Shown here piece after piece: positions 31,409-40,093 of a stretch of 54,263 nucleotides of DNA (the stretch's first letter is position 1; every line of letters begins with the position of its first letter). Made by a program: the position numbers and the translations under genes. Below the pieces are notes generated by a model. It worked only from the letters and a program-made list of their open reading frames with translations. It did no database searches and had not been told where the DNA came from. This DNA comes from a virus, in IMG/VR virus record IMGVR_UViG_3300034073_001507, positions 1 to 54,263 of that record; one strand, written 5' to 3'.

Positions 31409-33372
31409 TGAGTAAAGCAACGTTCGCCTTTGGCAGGTTCAACCCACCAACAGAAAGTGGGCATGGCAAACTAGTTTCAGCTGTTCAGTCTCATGCAGAG
31501 AGTGAAGGCGGAAAGCACTATGTCTTTGCCTCTCATTCTCAGGATAAGAAAAAGAATCCGCTGAGTCACTCAGATAAAACTGGGGCAATGCGAAAGATGT
31601 TCAAGGGTGCCAATGTAGTCGGTGGCGAGCACAAGACTGTTATTGATGCAATGAAACACCTCGAGAAACAGGGTCACACGCATGTCACAATGATTGCAGG
31701 CTCAGATAGAGTTGAAGGGTTTAAGAAACTTCTCAATGATTACAACGGCAAAGAATACAAATTCAAAAAGATTCACGTTAAAAGCGCAGGACATCGCGAT
31801 CCTGATGCCGAAGGGGCTGAAGGGATGTCAGCTTCGAAGATGAGGGGACTCGTATCTTCAGGAAAGAGAGATGAGTTTATTAGCCACTATAGCGATAAAA
31901 AACTAGGAGCCGAGCTCCACGATAAGGTAAAAAAAGCCATGTCAGAAGAAATCGAAGCTAAAAGAGCCACCTTTATTGTTGGCGGTCCAGGCAGCGGAAA
32001 GGATTACGTTATCAATAATATCCTCAGTAAGTTTGATCTGAACGAGATTCAGATTGATCAGCTGCTCAAGTATCCAACTGAAATCTCCGAAGATAATATT
32101 CTAATTAACTGCGGAGCTGAGTTGGATAAGATCGAAACAGCCAAGGCTATTCTGGAAGGCTATGACTTCTCTCACATAGTTGTCACTGTAACCAATAAAG
32201 TCAGCCGCGAAAGAAATGCTCAGCGCGAGCGCCCACTCGAAGAGTCTGTTCGAATTCGTAAGTGGCTCGATAGCGAAAAGATTGTTGGAGTGCTTGAGAA
32301 TTCATTCAACTTCAAGAACACAATGAATCTCAACGAAGCCTCTCAGTTTGAGCTTCTGATGTTCCAAGAGCAGATTAAAAATACTCTGGAATTCATGATC
32401 GACAATGGGTATGTAATGGGCGAAGCCAAGAATCCAGTGGCTAAAAATTTATACAAATTCAACAAGCCAAAGATTGAAAAGGATAAGATGAAATATCGTC
32501 GTAATCCTAAGCATAAACAAAAGATGCAAGAAGTCAAAGAGCCAACGGGCGATCTGAAGAAAGCCTGTTGGAAAGGTTATACTGCAGTAGGGTTGAAAAA
32601 GAAAAATGGAAGAACTGTTCCAAACTGTGTTCCAGTTAAAGAAGCATACGAAGAAGGAACTGATGAAGCTAGGATTGCTTATGCTAATGCTACCCCTGGC
32701 CAGACTGTTGATACAACCCCCACCCTCAAAACGAAAAAAGACAAGACGAAACTCAACAAGCCGAAAACAGACTTGAACGCTCAGATTACTGGCCAAGAGT
32801 TTATGGCTCCTGGTAATCCTATGGTGCAGGAGAGATTAAGTTTTGGTAAGTATGTCCAGCTCAAGGAAGCTACCATTTCTGAGGCTATGGAATATCATCT
32901 CAATACCAAGACTCCAATTACTGAGAACGTATTCCGCCCAGGAAGCGATAAGTTCTTCGAGTTAATTCGCGAAGCCAAGGCTCTTTATGCTGAGCAGAAA
33001 TATAAGCCTGCTGATGAGTGGGAAGAAGATATGCTCAAGAGCGATGTTGGCGAGTTTGCTGAATATGAAGGTAAGCAAGTTCCACTTGACTATCCGCTGA
33101 ATGAAGAAGATTCTGATCCAACCAAAGGAAAGGGAATCGGTAAGCCATGGAGAGATGGCGAAGGCGGAGCTGTATATGTGAGAGATGGCGGAAAGATTCG
33201 CAAGATCAGCTTTAGCAAATCAGGTATGCAAAAGAAGTATAACAATCCAGAGGCTGTCAAGAGTTTCATTGCTCGCCATGGGTGTCTAAGCAATAATGAT
33301 AAAACCACAGCAGGATATTGGGCTTGTCGTTGGCCCAGATTCTTTAGTAAGTCTGGGCAGCTTTGGTGGTAA
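31408..33372 (+). CDS. Nucleotidylyltransferase-kinase fusion with virion-type C-terminus
   Basis: 654 residues. Domain 1 (1-180): a cytidylyltransferase-like core, GRFNPPTESGHGKLV (9-23) and SASKMR (142-147), as in NMN adenylyltransferases. Domain 2 (186-350): P-loop GGPGSGKD (193-200). The order resembles NadR. Then comes a CWKGYTAVGLKKKNGRTVP-NC motif seen in phage virion proteins, candidate prohead-protease sites (LNE-A, ISE-A), and a C-terminal GGAVYVRDGGK...GYWACRWPRF module. Late operon. Substrate unknown: NAD metabolism, polynucleotide repair or a purely structural role are alternatives. Confidence 0.7.
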   Translation: MSKATFAFGRFNPPTESGHGKLVSAVQSHAESEGGKHYVFASHSQDKKKNPLSHSDKTGAMRKMFKGANVVGGEHKTVIDAMKHLEKQGHTHVTMIAGSDRVEGFKKLLNDYNGKEYKFKKIHVKSAGHRDPDAEGAEGMSASKMRGLVSSGKRDEFISHYSDKKLGAELHDKVKKAMSEEIEAKRATFIVGGPGSGKDYVINNILSKFDLNEIQIDQLLKYPTEISEDNILINCGAELDKIETAKAILEGYDFSHIVVTVTNKVSRERNAQRERPLEESVRIRKWLDSEKIVGVLENSFNFKNTMNLNEASQFELLMFQEQIKNTLEFMIDNGYVMGEAKNPVAKNLYKFNKPKIEKDKMKYRRNPKHKQKMQEVKEPTGDLKKACWKGYTAVGLKKKNGRTVPNCVPVKEAYEEGTDEARIAYANATPGQTVDTTPTLKTKKDKTKLNKPKTDLNAQITGQEFMAPGNPMVQERLSFGKYVQLKEATISEAMEYHLNTKTPITENVFRPGSDKFFELIREAKALYAEQKYKPADEWEEDMLKSDVGEFAEYEGKQVPLDYPLNEEDSDPTKGKGIGKPWRDGEGGAVYVRDGGKIRKISFSKSGMQKKYNNPEAVKSFIARHGCLSNNDKTTAGYWACRWPRFFSKSGQLWW

Positions 33373-33374
33373 GT

Positions 33375-33647
33375 ATGTATCCATTTGTTGAGCAGAAAAT
33401 AAATAGTTATCAGAAGATTCGATCTTTCTCTGAATCCGTCAAGACAGAAGAACTGACTTGGCATAAAGACATGAAGGATAGAGTCGTCGAAGTTTTGGCT
33501 GGAGAAGGTTGGGAGTTTCAGCTTGATAACTGTTTACCTATACCATTGACTGCAGGTGATATGTTGCTAATCCCAGCCAATACATATCATCGAGTTAAAC
33601 GCGGATCAAATAAATTAGTAGTAAGGATAACAGAAACAGATGGCTGA
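33375..33647 (+). CDS. Cupin-like protein
   Basis: 90 residues from ATG 33375 (GGTGG upstream). The second half has cupin features: EVLAGEGWEFQLDN, PLTAGDMLLIPANTYHRV, where the PxxxxH motif closes the barrel. The usual HxH of motif 1 is absent, so metal binding is uncertain. An AATAAATA sequence at 33398-33405 is one mismatch from a late promoter but lies within the coding region. Confidence 0.65.
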   Translation: MYPFVEQKINSYQKIRSFSESVKTEELTWHKDMKDRVVEVLAGEGWEFQLDNCLPIPLTAGDMLLIPANTYHRVKRGSNKLVVRITETDG

Positions 33648-35406
33648 GAACACTAGAGCCTGGATGGCAGTACTGACAAAAGGGTCAGCTGCATTAAAGA
33701 AAAGATTGACTGATAAACACGGGCATAAGCCTGAGTTTCAGCGTCTGTTAAAAAGCACAGGTCAAGATAAAGAAACTTGGCATGTGATGTATCAAAGAAA
33801 GAAGGCAAAAGAAAAAGGCGAAGTTGCAACTGAAAGAAGGAAGCAAATGAGCCTTAAAGCCTATGGCGCCACCAAAGGTACTGGTGTTGGCGGTGAACAT
33901 GGAGGTGGATTTGATTTTGGTGGCGAAAAAGATAAAGCCACTGATGTTCTGGGTCGAAGGGGTGCTGGAGAGGTTAAAACACTGAGTGTTGCTGAATATC
34001 TCAAGCAAAAAGAAAAAGAAGAAAGAGAAGCTGCAGAAGCTAAGAGGAAAAGAGAAATGAAAGAACAAACTGGGGCTGGCGTAGGCTGGATGCTTCGTGC
34101 TGATCCAAAACTTGCTGCAAAAGTCAAGGCTAATATTGATAAAAAGAAGCAGATGGATAGCTTAATGAAGAAGTATGGCGGCAAGACTGGCGACGAAATC
34201 GCTAAGATGAAGAAAGAAGAAGCGTCACCAATGATCAAGCCACCGTCAAATATGTTTGATAATAAGAAAGATGCTTTTGCTCACGCTAAGAAGCATGGCG
34301 GAAAAGTATATCGCCGTGAATACACTAATCCAAGAAGCGGAATGAAGAGCACGACGTATAGTGTTAAAGAAGAAGTCGAGCAGATTGATGAACTTACTGG
34401 AATAAAAAATAATCCAGACGCCCGTTATGATTACATAGACACTGTAAAAAAGAAGCATTTACGACACGACTCTGATGAATGGGGTGATCGTGCTGGAAAA
34501 CCGCCGATAGGATTTAAAAGAATGAAAAGATACAGTAAAGCCGTTCGTGCACATAAATCTTATTTGGACCAAAGACGGTTGGCAAAATATTTAAACAAAG
34601 AAGAAGTCGAGCAGATGGATGAGATCTCGAAAAAAACTTTAGGGTCTTATGTTAAGAAAGCTGCTCCGCAATTAGCCACTTCCTTGATGACAGCTGCAAC
34701 TACCAAGGATATTGCTAATGCAGAATTCCACGGCAAAAGATATGCAAAAAGGCAAAAGGGTATAAACAAAGCTGTGGATAAACTTGCTAAAGAAGAAGTT
34801 GAACTAGAGGAAGCAGAGCAAATCGATGAAAGGGGCGATTACTGGCATCCAGATCCAGAACAAGATCGTAAGGTTGGTGGGCGTGGTCTTGCAATAATGG
34901 CACGTCAGAACAAAGCCAAACCGCCAGTAAAGAACGATAAACTTGATATGCTCAAGAAACTTGCAGCGGCTGGAAAGAAAATTGCAGCCAAGCCAGCTAT
35001 GGCCGAAGGGTTAGATAAAGTTGGCAAGGAAACTTCTGATATTGACAATGACAAAGATGTTGATAAGACTGACATGTATCTCCACAATCGTCGAGCTGCA
35101 GTCAAGAAAGCAATCATGAAAAAGAAATTGCAAGAAGCAAAAACTCCTGGCAATATTGTTGGCAGCTGGCTAATGGCTAGAGCTGAGAAAAAGTCAAAGC
35201 AAAAGAAGAAAGATGAGAAAAAGCCTGCACTAAAACCAATGAAAGAAGAGAAGGCCAAGAAGGTTGCCGATAAAGTTCTTGCGTCAAAGCGAGGCGTAAC
35301 CAATAAGATCGATCGAAAGCCTACTCTTGAAGTTGATCTGAAGGCGCATCCTTCACCTGCCCCTACTCATGATGACACAGACAATACTCCAAACGTACAG
35401 GTATAA
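33640..35406 (+). CDS. Lys-rich repeat protein, probably virion-associated
   Basis: 588 residues, extremely Lys/Glu/Ala-rich. Three copies of EEVEQIDE-like peptides lie at about 244-252, 321-329 and 391-397, one followed by ISKKTLGSYVKKA. DIDNDKDVDKTDMY (467-480) resembles an EF-hand or dockerin calcium loop. Such mosaics are typical of structural or head-internal proteins in aquatic T4-like phages. L-E-E-A near residue 390 is a possible prohead-protease site. No enzyme domain is recognised. It overlaps the cupin gene by 8 nt. Confidence 0.65.
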   Translation: MAENTRAWMAVLTKGSAALKKRLTDKHGHKPEFQRLLKSTGQDKETWHVMYQRKKAKEKGEVATERRKQMSLKAYGATKGTGVGGEHGGGFDFGGEKDKATDVLGRRGAGEVKTLSVAEYLKQKEKEEREAAEAKRKREMKEQTGAGVGWMLRADPKLAAKVKANIDKKKQMDSLMKKYGGKTGDEIAKMKKEEASPMIKPPSNMFDNKKDAFAHAKKHGGKVYRREYTNPRSGMKSTTYSVKEEVEQIDELTGIKNNPDARYDYIDTVKKKHLRHDSDEWGDRAGKPPIGFKRMKRYSKAVRAHKSYLDQRRLAKYLNKEEVEQMDEISKKTLGSYVKKAAPQLATSLMTAATTKDIANAEFHGKRYAKRQKGINKAVDKLAKEEVELEEAEQIDERGDYWHPDPEQDRKVGGRGLAIMARQNKAKPPVKNDKLDMLKKLAAAGKKIAAKPAMAEGLDKVGKETSDIDNDKDVDKTDMYLHNRRAAVKKAIMKKKLQEAKTPGNIVGSWLMARAEKKSKQKKKDEKKPALKPMKEEKAKKVADKVLASKRGVTNKIDRKPTLEVDLKAHPSPAPTHDDTDNTPNVQV

Positions 35407-35408
35407 CA

Positions 35409-35861
35409 ATGCTGAAGTTCAAAGAGTTTATTGCTGAACAGGAAGATATGGTAATTGATGATGTGCCTGAACAGGCGCTGATTCAAGTCGAGGCAATTAA
35501 TGCTGAGCTAGATCAAGTAACTGAAAAACCTTTTATTAACGCTCCAGTATTTGTTAATGCTGTTCGTAGTACACTTGAGCGGTTTGGTATTAAGTTGCCA
35601 CCTGGATACGAAATGCCACTCCTAGCTCTTGACGCTGAGTCAGCATATGCTCTAGGTGAATCTGGGTTATACCTGTATTTGGTCCATAGCACTGAAGAAG
35701 AAGGCGTCGAAGGTTATGCTCAGATTGTCAACAGAGCAGACCTTGACGATCTTATGTCAGCTGAAATGACAGCAATGGAACCGACAGAAGCAGAACCAAG
35801 GCGCTGGATTCCGCCAGCAAGAAGAGACGACGACAGCGGCAATGATGCCGAGTATGCCTAA
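35409..35861 (+). CDS. Putative head-internal protein with capsid-targeting N-terminus
   Basis: 150 acidic residues. The N-terminus MLKFKEFIAE-Q matches the T4 capsid-targeting peptide MKTYQEFIAE-A in pattern and in the I-A-E cleavage tripeptide. The remainder has no domain I recognise; the C-terminus is Asp/Arg-rich (RRDDDSGND). It lies in the late block directly after the Lys-rich protein. Confidence 0.6.
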   Translation: MLKFKEFIAEQEDMVIDDVPEQALIQVEAINAELDQVTEKPFINAPVFVNAVRSTLERFGIKLPPGYEMPLLALDAESAYALGESGLYLYLVHSTEEEGVEGYAQIVNRADLDDLMSAEMTAMEPTEAEPRRWIPPARRDDDSGNDAEYA

Positions 35862-35864
35862 TGC

Positions 35865-36251
35865 ATGTTTGTTAATTTAACTAATGACAACATATTAATC
35901 TATGCAGTAAAATCCTACGAAGGATTGAATTATTTGCATAGTGAGTTTCAGGAAGACTATAGATTATTTCAGTATACCAAAAGACTACTGCAAAGATACA
36001 GAACGACAGGAGAGATAAAACTAAATTTGATTTTGAATCACTTAAATATGATATACAATACATTTGGCGCGGAGGCAGGGACTCGTATCTTGTTCTTTAA
36101 GATCAATGAATTGGATTACAGTAGTCTTAAGACTTTCTTGATATATCTAAATTATATGCCGAGCATAGTTACTGGTATTAGAGGTGAAGATATAGTTTCT
36201 AGTGATATACCAGTTGATATGCATATAGCTAAGTTATTAAGAAATATTTAA
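35865..36251 (+). CDS. Conserved T4-like phage protein (DUF7207-like)
   Basis: 128 residues: MFVNLTNDNILIYAVKSYEG, FQYTKRLLQRYRTTGEIKLN, LILNHLNMIYNTFGAEAGTR, ILFFKINELDYSSLKTFLIYLNYMP. This order of segments is well conserved in aquatic T4-like phages, in my memory as DUF7207. Function unknown. ATG 35865 is used because the ATG at 35861 runs into a stop at once. Confidence 0.75.
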   Translation: MFVNLTNDNILIYAVKSYEGLNYLHSEFQEDYRLFQYTKRLLQRYRTTGEIKLNLILNHLNMIYNTFGAEAGTRILFFKINELDYSSLKTFLIYLNYMPSIVTGIRGEDIVSSDIPVDMHIAKLLRNI

Positions 36252-36280
36252 CTCAACAAACCACACAGTTATTATAACCG

Positions 36281-36604
36281 ATGCAAGAAAAAAAGACAAA
36301 TGAAAATGTAGTAAATTCAGCGGGTTCTGGCAATATTGCTGGACTTCCTCCTGACACGCCACCAGTAAGAAAGAGATCGAAGAAAAGCAGATTTGCTGGT
36401 AGAGCAATGTGGGTTGTTGATGAGGATACTTACTACAAAGCTCTGTTGGGCAAAAGAAAGTATGAACATTTCACCAAGTATCTTGATGGTTGCGATGTGG
36501 CTGAAGAGATCCGTGAGTATGCTAGAACAAACTGGGCAGAATCAATCATCCTTCAAAACGAAAAAACTGGCGCTATGGTTTATTTGAAATATGGCAGCAA
36601 GTAA
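36281..36604 (+). CDS. Conserved phage protein with VNSAGSGNIAG motif
   Basis: 107 residues. The N-terminal part has NSAGSGNIAGLPPDTPPVRKR, similar to an A/N-AxGxGxIAG-PP motif found in many aquatic phage proteins of unknown role; the second half is charged and helical (YYKALLGKRKYEHFTKYLDG). Likely a virion or assembly component by position. Confidence 0.6.
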   Translation: MQEKKTNENVVNSAGSGNIAGLPPDTPPVRKRSKKSRFAGRAMWVVDEDTYYKALLGKRKYEHFTKYLDGCDVAEEIREYARTNWAESIILQNEKTGAMVYLKYGSK

Positions 36605-36761
36605 GTACGTTTGGACTCCACTATTCTTAGTGTTTGCAATCTATGAATATTTCTATGGAAATTCTGGTTTCTGCGGCACAACACAAGTAACAGGCCAAAT
36701 GTGGTTTATGTGGTTAATGATGGCAATAGCAGCTTCGAGCAAGTATTATGAAAAATCTTGA
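36591..36761 (+). CDS. Small membrane protein (56 aa)
   Basis: 56 residues (ATG 36591, stop 36759-36761) with two hydrophobic stretches (about 7-20 and 36-49) around an NSGFCGTTQVTG loop. It overlaps genes on both sides. Possibly lysis- or envelope-related; not recognised. Confidence 0.5.
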   Translation: MAASKYVWTPLFLVFAIYEYFYGNSGFCGTTQVTGQMWFMWLMMAIAASSKYYEKS

Positions 36762-37464
36762 TGAGAAAAAGATGCTGGCAAGGATGGCTCGCAATATGGG
36801 CCAGCCAGATCTTAAACTCGAAGAATCAATTAGACTCGAAGAAGAATTAAACTCAAGACTATTCAAGAAGCCACAGATACAAATACTCAAAGAAGAAATT
36901 CCACCTGCACCACCAGCATTTGAACCACCAAAGAAAGCTGATATTGTACAGCAAACTGTCAATGCAATTTCTAGCCCTAAGTTTGCCAAGAACGAACTAC
37001 CAGATTTCCAAAAAGCAGAACTAGACGGAATACGAAAGCAAATTGCCGAACTTGTCCAGCGCATGGGTACGTTGTCTTGGGGAGGCGGCGGAACTGGTGT
37101 AGTTCGCATTAATGATACTGACGATTTCGATAGAACTTCTTATGGCGAAGGCAGAACCATGCGTTGGGTTGATGGCGCATTTCGCCTTACCGAACATACT
37201 ACAACCTATGTTACATCCAACAATTATATTGTACTTGAAGGCGACTGTTATGTTGGAGTAAACAATGCTTCATATACAACAATAACATTACCAACAACAG
37301 TAATAAACGGTAAGATGGTAATCATTAAAGATGAATCTGGATTTGCTCAATTAAATCCAATCAAGATTGTTGGTAACATAGACAACGATCCAGAAGGGGC
37401 AGAAATTCGAATCAACAACGGAGCAGTGCAGCTTCTATACAGAAATGGGTGGAGAATAGTATAA
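36748..37464 (+). CDS. Virion structural protein candidate
   Basis: 238 residues: a charged helical first part with a Pro-rich linker (PPAPPAFEPPKK, about 51-62), then GTLSWGGGGTGVVRI-ND, and a beta-rich C-terminal domain (NNYIVLEGDCYVGV, ITLPTTVINGKMVIIKDESG) of the kind found in phage tail-fibre and decoration proteins. The stop overlaps the start of the next structural gene. Confidence 0.7.
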   Translation: MKNLDEKKMLARMARNMGQPDLKLEESIRLEEELNSRLFKKPQIQILKEEIPPAPPAFEPPKKADIVQQTVNAISSPKFAKNELPDFQKAELDGIRKQIAELVQRMGTLSWGGGGTGVVRINDTDDFDRTSYGEGRTMRWVDGAFRLTEHTTTYVTSNNYIVLEGDCYVGVNNASYTTITLPTTVINGKMVIIKDESGFAQLNPIKIVGNIDNDPEGAEIRINNGAVQLLYRNGWRIV

Positions 37465-38699
37465 TGACATATTTACTGGATGATAGAATTAGATACGACG
37501 ATTCACCAAATCTAGATTCGTTTGGAAGGTTAAGAACTTCAACTCCATTAACCTTGTTTGATAGTTCACAAAGATTTTTTCCAGATAGAAATTTTGCTCA
37601 ATCAGTTTCTGGTAGCGGTACATCAATATACGATGCAAATTCAGCAACGTTGAATATTACTGTAGCTACCACAGGCGATAAAGTAATCCGAGAAACAAAT
37701 AAAGTATTTGCATACCAGCCTGGGAAAAGTTTGCTTGTTATGAGAACATTCCATTTTAGCAACTCTAGTAATATAATTCAAAGAATTGGATACTATAATA
37801 ATGATGATGGGGTATTTCTAGAAAAGAATGATGGAACAATTAATATTGTCAAAAGAAGTTCTGTATCAGGAACAATTCAAGAAGTTAGAGTTCCAAAAAC
37901 TTCTTGGAATGTTGATCGTCTAGATGGCGCAGCAAATACAACAAATCCAAGTGGAATCACCCTTAATCTAAACAATGTACAAATTTGGTTTATGGATTAT
38001 GAATGGCTTGGAGTTGGTACAGTTAGATGCGGATTTGTTATTGACGGAGAATTTCATGTGGTGCATAAATTTCATCATGCCAATAGAGATTCTTCTGCTA
38101 ATAATAACACAGCGTTACCGTATATGAAAACTGCATGTTTGCCATTAAGGTCTGAAATTGAAAGTATTGGTGGTGCAGGATCAATGACTTTAATTTGTAG
38201 TACTGTATTATCTGAGGGTGGATACGAATTGCGAGGTAGACCAAGAAGCGTTGGCCATGAGTTAGATGGCGGTAAAACTTTAAGCTCAACAAACACACTA
38301 TATCCTTTGGTATCAATTCGGTTAAAATCTAATAATATAAATGGTATTGTTACTCCAAAAACATTCCAGATTTTTTCTCTTACTGCTGGCAACTTTAAAT
38401 ACTTTATTATATCAGGAGAAACGATTGGTGGCACTTGGCAAAGTAGAGGAGATGATAGTATTGTTGAATATAATTTAACAGCAAGTTCTGTCAATGTTGG
38501 TAATACTATACATGAAGCTGGATATATTGCATCAACAAACCAAGTTGCTGGAGCGACAGGACAGGTTGATGTGCCATTTAAATATCAGCTAGAGCGAAAT
38601 CCATTTACTGGATTTTCCAGAGAATTTATTATTGCAATAACAACAACAACAAATAATCCAAACGTATGTTCCTCTATTAATTGGGAAGAGGTCACTTGA
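37464..38699 (+). CDS. Virion (fibre-like) structural protein
   Basis: 411 residues from ATG 37464. DSFGRLRTSTPLTLFDSSQ is a motif of conserved aquatic phage structural proteins; the rest is Thr/Asn/Ser-rich beta structure with few charges, as in fibre or receptor-binding domains. It is directly followed by the endolysin gene, with which it shares one base (stop TGA / start ATG). Confidence 0.75.
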   Translation: MTYLLDDRIRYDDSPNLDSFGRLRTSTPLTLFDSSQRFFPDRNFAQSVSGSGTSIYDANSATLNITVATTGDKVIRETNKVFAYQPGKSLLVMRTFHFSNSSNIIQRIGYYNNDDGVFLEKNDGTINIVKRSSVSGTIQEVRVPKTSWNVDRLDGAANTTNPSGITLNLNNVQIWFMDYEWLGVGTVRCGFVIDGEFHVVHKFHHANRDSSANNNTALPYMKTACLPLRSEIESIGGAGSMTLICSTVLSEGGYELRGRPRSVGHELDGGKTLSSTNTLYPLVSIRLKSNNINGIVTPKTFQIFSLTAGNFKYFIISGETIGGTWQSRGDDSIVEYNLTASSVNVGNTIHEAGYIASTNQVAGATGQVDVPFKYQLERNPFTGFSREFIIAITTTTNNPNVCSSINWEEVT

Positions 38700-39319
38700 T
38701 GCTAACCAAAGATAAACTCTACAAAATCGTACCTGCTGTTGAGATAGTAGTTGAGATTGATACCATTGTTAATGAAATAAATGCAGCATTTAAGGATGCT
38801 CCCAACGAGCGCAGAATGGCTATGTTTATTGCTCAATGCGCCCATGAGTCCACTGGATTTACTAGGAAGTTAGAAAATCTAAACTATAGCAAAGAGGCTT
38901 TGCTTTCTTTATTCGGTAAATATTTCGATAAAGATCCAGCTATAGCAGCGCAGTATCATCGCCAGCCAGAAAAAATAGCAAATAAGATATATGCTAGTCG
39001 AATGGGTAATGGGCCAACTGAATCTGGCGAAGGTTGGAAGTTCCGAGGTCGAGGCTATATTCAGCTCACTGGTAAAGAAAACTATACTAATTGCGGAAAG
39101 GGTCTTGGGGTCAATCTAATCGAAACCCCAGAGTATCTGGAAACTGTCGAAGGGGCAATTAAGTCAGCTATTTGGTTCTGGAATAGTCGAAATCTAAATA
39201 CACCATCAGATGAAGATGATGTAGTTACAGTTACTAAGAAGATAAACGGCGGCCGACATGGCCTCGAAGAGCGTACTGCTTACTATAACCGAGCCAAAGA
39301 AGTGCTAAAAACTAAATAG
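38699..39319 (+). CDS. GH19 endolysin (chitinase-type muramidase)
   Basis: 206 residues. FIAQCAHESTGF carries the first catalytic Glu (E50), NKIYASRMGNGP and GWKFRGRGYIQLTGKENY are family-19 hallmarks. Such enzymes act as peptidoglycan hydrolases in phage lysis. There is no signal peptide, so release depends on a holin, a candidate for which follows. Start ATG 38699 overlaps the previous stop. Confidence 0.92.
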   Translation: MLTKDKLYKIVPAVEIVVEIDTIVNEINAAFKDAPNERRMAMFIAQCAHESTGFTRKLENLNYSKEALLSLFGKYFDKDPAIAAQYHRQPEKIANKIYASRMGNGPTESGEGWKFRGRGYIQLTGKENYTNCGKGLGVNLIETPEYLETVEGAIKSAIWFWNSRNLNTPSDEDDVVTVTKKINGGRHGLEERTAYYNRAKEVLKTK

Positions 39320-39329
39320 ATAGGGCTTT

Positions 39330-39572
39330 ATGGAAACAATAAGAAAAATGTCCAATTTCGTCTCAGAAACACTCCATAGTCCAGAGGGTAATGCCTCCTC
39401 CAAGAGGTTTATTACGTTCCTCTGTGTCATCGTCTTTTGCGTCAGCTATCTCGGAGATTTATTCTGGGATTTAAACGTCGCCAAAGAAATGGTCGATGCC
39501 ATGCAGTATATCATCATGGCAGGTTTAACCAGCGTAGTTGCTGAGAAGTTCGCTGGCGGCAAACAACAATGA
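39330..39572 (+). CDS. Holin candidate
   Basis: 80 residues with two predicted transmembrane segments (about 27-46 and 55-75), a polar N-terminus containing SPEGNASSKRF and a short Lys-containing end (KFAGGKQQ). The size, topology and position between endolysin and Rz fit a class II holin. RBS TAGGG. Its coding end overlaps Rz by 4 nt. Confidence 0.75.
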   Translation: METIRKMSNFVSETLHSPEGNASSKRFITFLCVIVFCVSYLGDLFWDLNVAKEMVDAMQYIIMAGLTSVVAEKFAGGKQQ

Positions 39573-40093
39573 TTCCATTTGCTCTAGTCGGCAGATTGGT
39601 TAATTCTCCGCTAGTCAAAATCGGCGCTTTCGTTTTAGCTGCAGTTGGATTGTTTGGCTTTGGCTATTACAAAGGTGGTGAGCATACAACCGATAAATAT
39701 GAAGCCCAAATAGCCAAGGCTAGGGTTGAAGAAGAAAGAAGATATAATGAACTACTTGCTAAGAAAAACAAAGTCGATATTCAAGTTGTTACTGAGTATG
39801 TTGAAAAGGTAGTCGAAGTAACTAAGTGGAGAACGAAGAATGTTGAAGTTATCAAGTATGTTCCTGATACTGGGGTGCTCTCTTCTGGTTGGGTGCACGT
39901 CCACGACGCCAGCGCCAAAGCTGTACATGCCAACTCCACCTCCGCTGCTGATGCAACCCCCAGCGAGTTTACAGCCGCTGAAGCACTCGGAGGAGTTGTC
40001 GATAATTACGCTACCTGCAAAAAAACAACAGAGCAATTAATTGCTCTACAGAATTGGATTAGAGCCCAAGAGAACGCTATAAATGAGCGATGA
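39569..40093 (+). CDS. Rz: i-spanin (Rz-like)
   Basis: 174 residues with an N-terminal membrane anchor (about 14-33, VKIGAFVLAAVGLFGFGYY) and a periplasmic helix-rich region (about 45-95, coiled-coil-like). This is the inner-membrane spanin layout. The partner o-spanin lies entirely within this gene in another frame (39840-40040). Together they fuse inner and outer membranes at the last step of Gram-negative lysis, implying a Gram-negative host. Confidence 0.85.
   Translation: MIPFALVGRLVNSPLVKIGAFVLAAVGLFGFGYYKGGEHTTDKYEAQIAKARVEEERRYNELLAKKNKVDIQVVTEYVEKVVEVTKWRTKNVEVIKYVPDTGVLSSGWVHVHDASAKAVHANSTSAADATPSEFTAAEALGGVVDNYATCKKTTEQLIALQNWIRAQENAINER
39840..40040 (+). CDS. Rz1: o-spanin lipoprotein (Rz1-like), nested in Rz
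   Basis: 66 residues fully embedded in Rz in another reading frame. It has a hydrophobic signal (MFLILGCSLLVGC) with lipobox LVGC, cleavage before Cys19, then a short Pro-rich mature part (APKLYMPTPPPLLMQPP). This matches Rz1 outer-membrane lipoproteins. ATG 39858 (before MFLILG) is a possible alternative start. Confidence 0.85.
   Translation: MLKLSSMFLILGCSLLVGCTSTTPAPKLYMPTPPPLLMQPPASLQPLKHSEELSIITLPAKKQQSN

Noticed and set aside
33748-35303. Several long Phe/Ser-rich open frames on the minus strand
   Set aside because: They are the antisense of the Lys/Glu/Ala-rich gene at 33640, whose composition removes stop codons in reverse frames.
39312-39318. CTAAATA before the holin candidate
   Set aside because: It forms the endolysin stop region and lies only about 12 nt from the start codon, leaving no room for a leader and RBS.
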